Assembly: GCF_009617755.1 (NCBI RefSeq)
Contig: NZ_BGZH01000006.1
Coordinates: 1-64,000 of the forward strand
Reading direction: 5' to 3'
DNA length: 64,000 nucleotides
Origin: Marinobacter salsuginis
GTDB lineage: Bacteria; Pseudomonadota; Gammaproteobacteria; Pseudomonadales; Oleiphilaceae
Shown: in pieces, positions 63,109-64,000 of the stretch
How positions within the stretch are numbered: the first letter of the stretch is position 1
Layout: each line of letters begins with the position of its first letter
Position numbers and translations under genes: made by a program
The notes under the pieces: model-generated
What the model was told of the DNA's origin: nothing
Seen by the model: only the letters and a program-made list of their open reading frames with translations
Databases searched by the model: none

Positions 63109-63999
63109 TTAGCTGGTATCCAGTCTCACACTCTCACAATTCCCAGACACACTACCTGAATCGGACAGCATTCTAATCGTCCGCGCCGGCACTAGAGAGC
63201 AACCACGATCAAACAACAAAGGAACCAAAAGCGAAGCAGCTATCTGATAGGTAGCATTTTTAACATTTGATTTGCCGGCGTTGAGCCGCTGCTTTGCCGT
63301 GGGAAAATCGACAACATTGCGGCCGGTCGGCGCGAGTAAGTGTTTGTGTTTTGCAACGGTTTGGCGGGAAAGTCCTGAAGCTTCTGCAACTGCCTTCTGT
63401 GTCAGTGGAATTCCCTGAGACTCGAGATTGGTGACCGCTGTACGAATCTTCTTCTCGGTTTTCTTAACGCGCTCTTTGTGCGTGTACTTGGCTGCTAATC
63501 GTTGCTTTTCTGGAAGTGGCATTGCGCGGTCTAACAGCATGGTGCCACGCGCGCAATCGGCGGCGCCGTAATACTTTGACCAGGTCCAGCGGGTGATTGA
63601 CTTTACCGTCGCACGAACCTGGCTCTGACGAAGCTTGCTCGATTTGTAGTGACGCCCGGAAAATCGATTCTTGCTCCGTGCGTACTGCTCTACCCTCCTT
63701 ATAAAAGAGCGTTCAGAGCCCTGTTCACGTTCCTGCCGCACGATCGCGTAGGCAAAAAATCGAACCTGTTCGAACAACGTGCAATGTCGAGAATGGCTGA
63801 CGGTTTCCAGGTCTGGAACACCGCGCCAGGGCGGCGCATATTCAAGCTCGCTCGCTGGCTGCAGCTCGCCGAGCGAATATTCGAAATTATGAAGCTCAGT
63901 AGTCTCCCACCAGGGGTGGCCTGGCGTCTTTGCCACAGGACCGCTATAAGCGAGATCCGCCCGTAATTTATGTGCCAACGAGCGATACACCGCTTTCAT
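63109..63999 (-). CDS. ColE2-type plasmid replicase, partial at the window edge
   Basis: 296 residues visible; the ATG at 63999 is the window end, and family size (about 400) suggests the true start lies outside. Motifs: LEYAPPWRGVPDLETVSHSRHCTLFEQVRFFAYAIVRQ (the RNCTLF-type block), RATVKSITRWTWSKYYG (PriCT), then HTH KAVAEASGLSRQTVAKHKHLL. These proteins prime plasmid replication at a small origin. It is unrelated to the Rep_3 protein at 17.5 kb, so the molecule carries two replicons. Confidence 0.8.
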   Translation of the reverse strand: MKAVYRSLAHKLRADLAYSGPVAKTPGHPWWETTELHNFEYSLGELQPASELEYAPPWRGVPDLETVSHSRHCTLFEQVRFFAYAIVRQEREQGSERSFIRRVEQYARSKNRFSGRHYKSSKLRQSQVRATVKSITRWTWSKYYGAADCARGTMLLDRAMPLPEKQRLAAKYTHKERVKKTEKKIRTAVTNLESQGIPLTQKAVAEASGLSRQTVAKHKHLLAPTGRNVVDFPTAKQRLNAGKSNVKNATYQIAASLLVPLLFDRGCSLVPARTIRMLSDSGSVSGNCESVRLDTS

Positions 64000-64000
64000 G

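Overview
The window looks like part of a large accessory plasmid, or a cointegrate of two plasmids, from a marine gammaproteobacterium. A Marinobacter-like host is my inference from codon style and from the c-di-GMP/HDOD signalling genes; no rRNA or tRNA is present to confirm it. The plasmid evidence is direct. There is a parA-parB partition operon followed by a TrfB/KorA-like regulator, a KfrA-like coiled-coil protein, an iteron origin (16.74-17.42 kb) beside a Rep_3-type initiator, and at the right edge a second, unrelated initiator of the ColE2/PriCT replicase type. No conjugation, mobilisation or relaxase genes are visible.

Layout: 0-10.6 kb holds small accessory modules: lipoproteins, a pentapeptide-repeat-like membrane protein, a DUF4942 methyltransferase, a PEP-CTERM protein and a small coiled-coil operon. 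They are punctuated by seven copies of a 16-bp palindrome, GTTTCCG-NN-CGGAAAC. 10.8-18.7 kb is the plasmid core: parAB/trfB-like, secreted HNH nuclease plus kfrA, tacAT toxin-antitoxin, iterons, rep. 19.2-30.2 kb is a defence island: an MmeI-type fused restriction-modification protein facing a five-gene overlapping operon that encodes a divergent MukBEF/Wadjet-like SMC complex (order C-B-A-D) with a WYL regulator as fifth gene. 30.4-32.7 kb is decayed DNA: an integrase N-terminal fragment, an hsdR remnant, and an M48-type peptidase gene broken by a stop codon and an 8-bp tandem repeat. 33-37.9 kb is a second defence island: a ubiquitin-like protein, a ThiF/E1 enzyme and a DUF6527 protein, divergent from XRE and ImmA/IrrE genes, followed by an AbiE-type pair.

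38.7-44.2 kb is metabolic: a TonB-dependent receptor converging on a thiamine-diphosphate enzyme and two citrate-synthase-like proteins that lack the family's usual catalytic histidines. 44.3-61.4 kb is signalling: a YfiR-histidine kinase-receiver-GGDEF/EAL operon, an IS3 element with a 4-bp target duplication, two paralogous REC-PAS-GGDEF proteins and a GAF-EAL gene. The GAF-EAL gene is cut in two by a 6,974-bp IS66-type unit. That unit has matching terminal repeats and an 8-bp target duplication, and carries three signalling passenger genes (REC-PAS-GGDEF, REC-HDOD, HDOD). The right end holds a RES/Xre toxin-antitoxin pair and the second replication protein.

Strongest leads: the divergent SMC/Toprim/WYL operon on a plasmid; the passenger-bearing IS66 unit; the single-domain ubiquitin-like conjugation locus; the palindrome family as a candidate plasmid-wide operator set; and the CAGTGGGT repeat that switches a reading frame.
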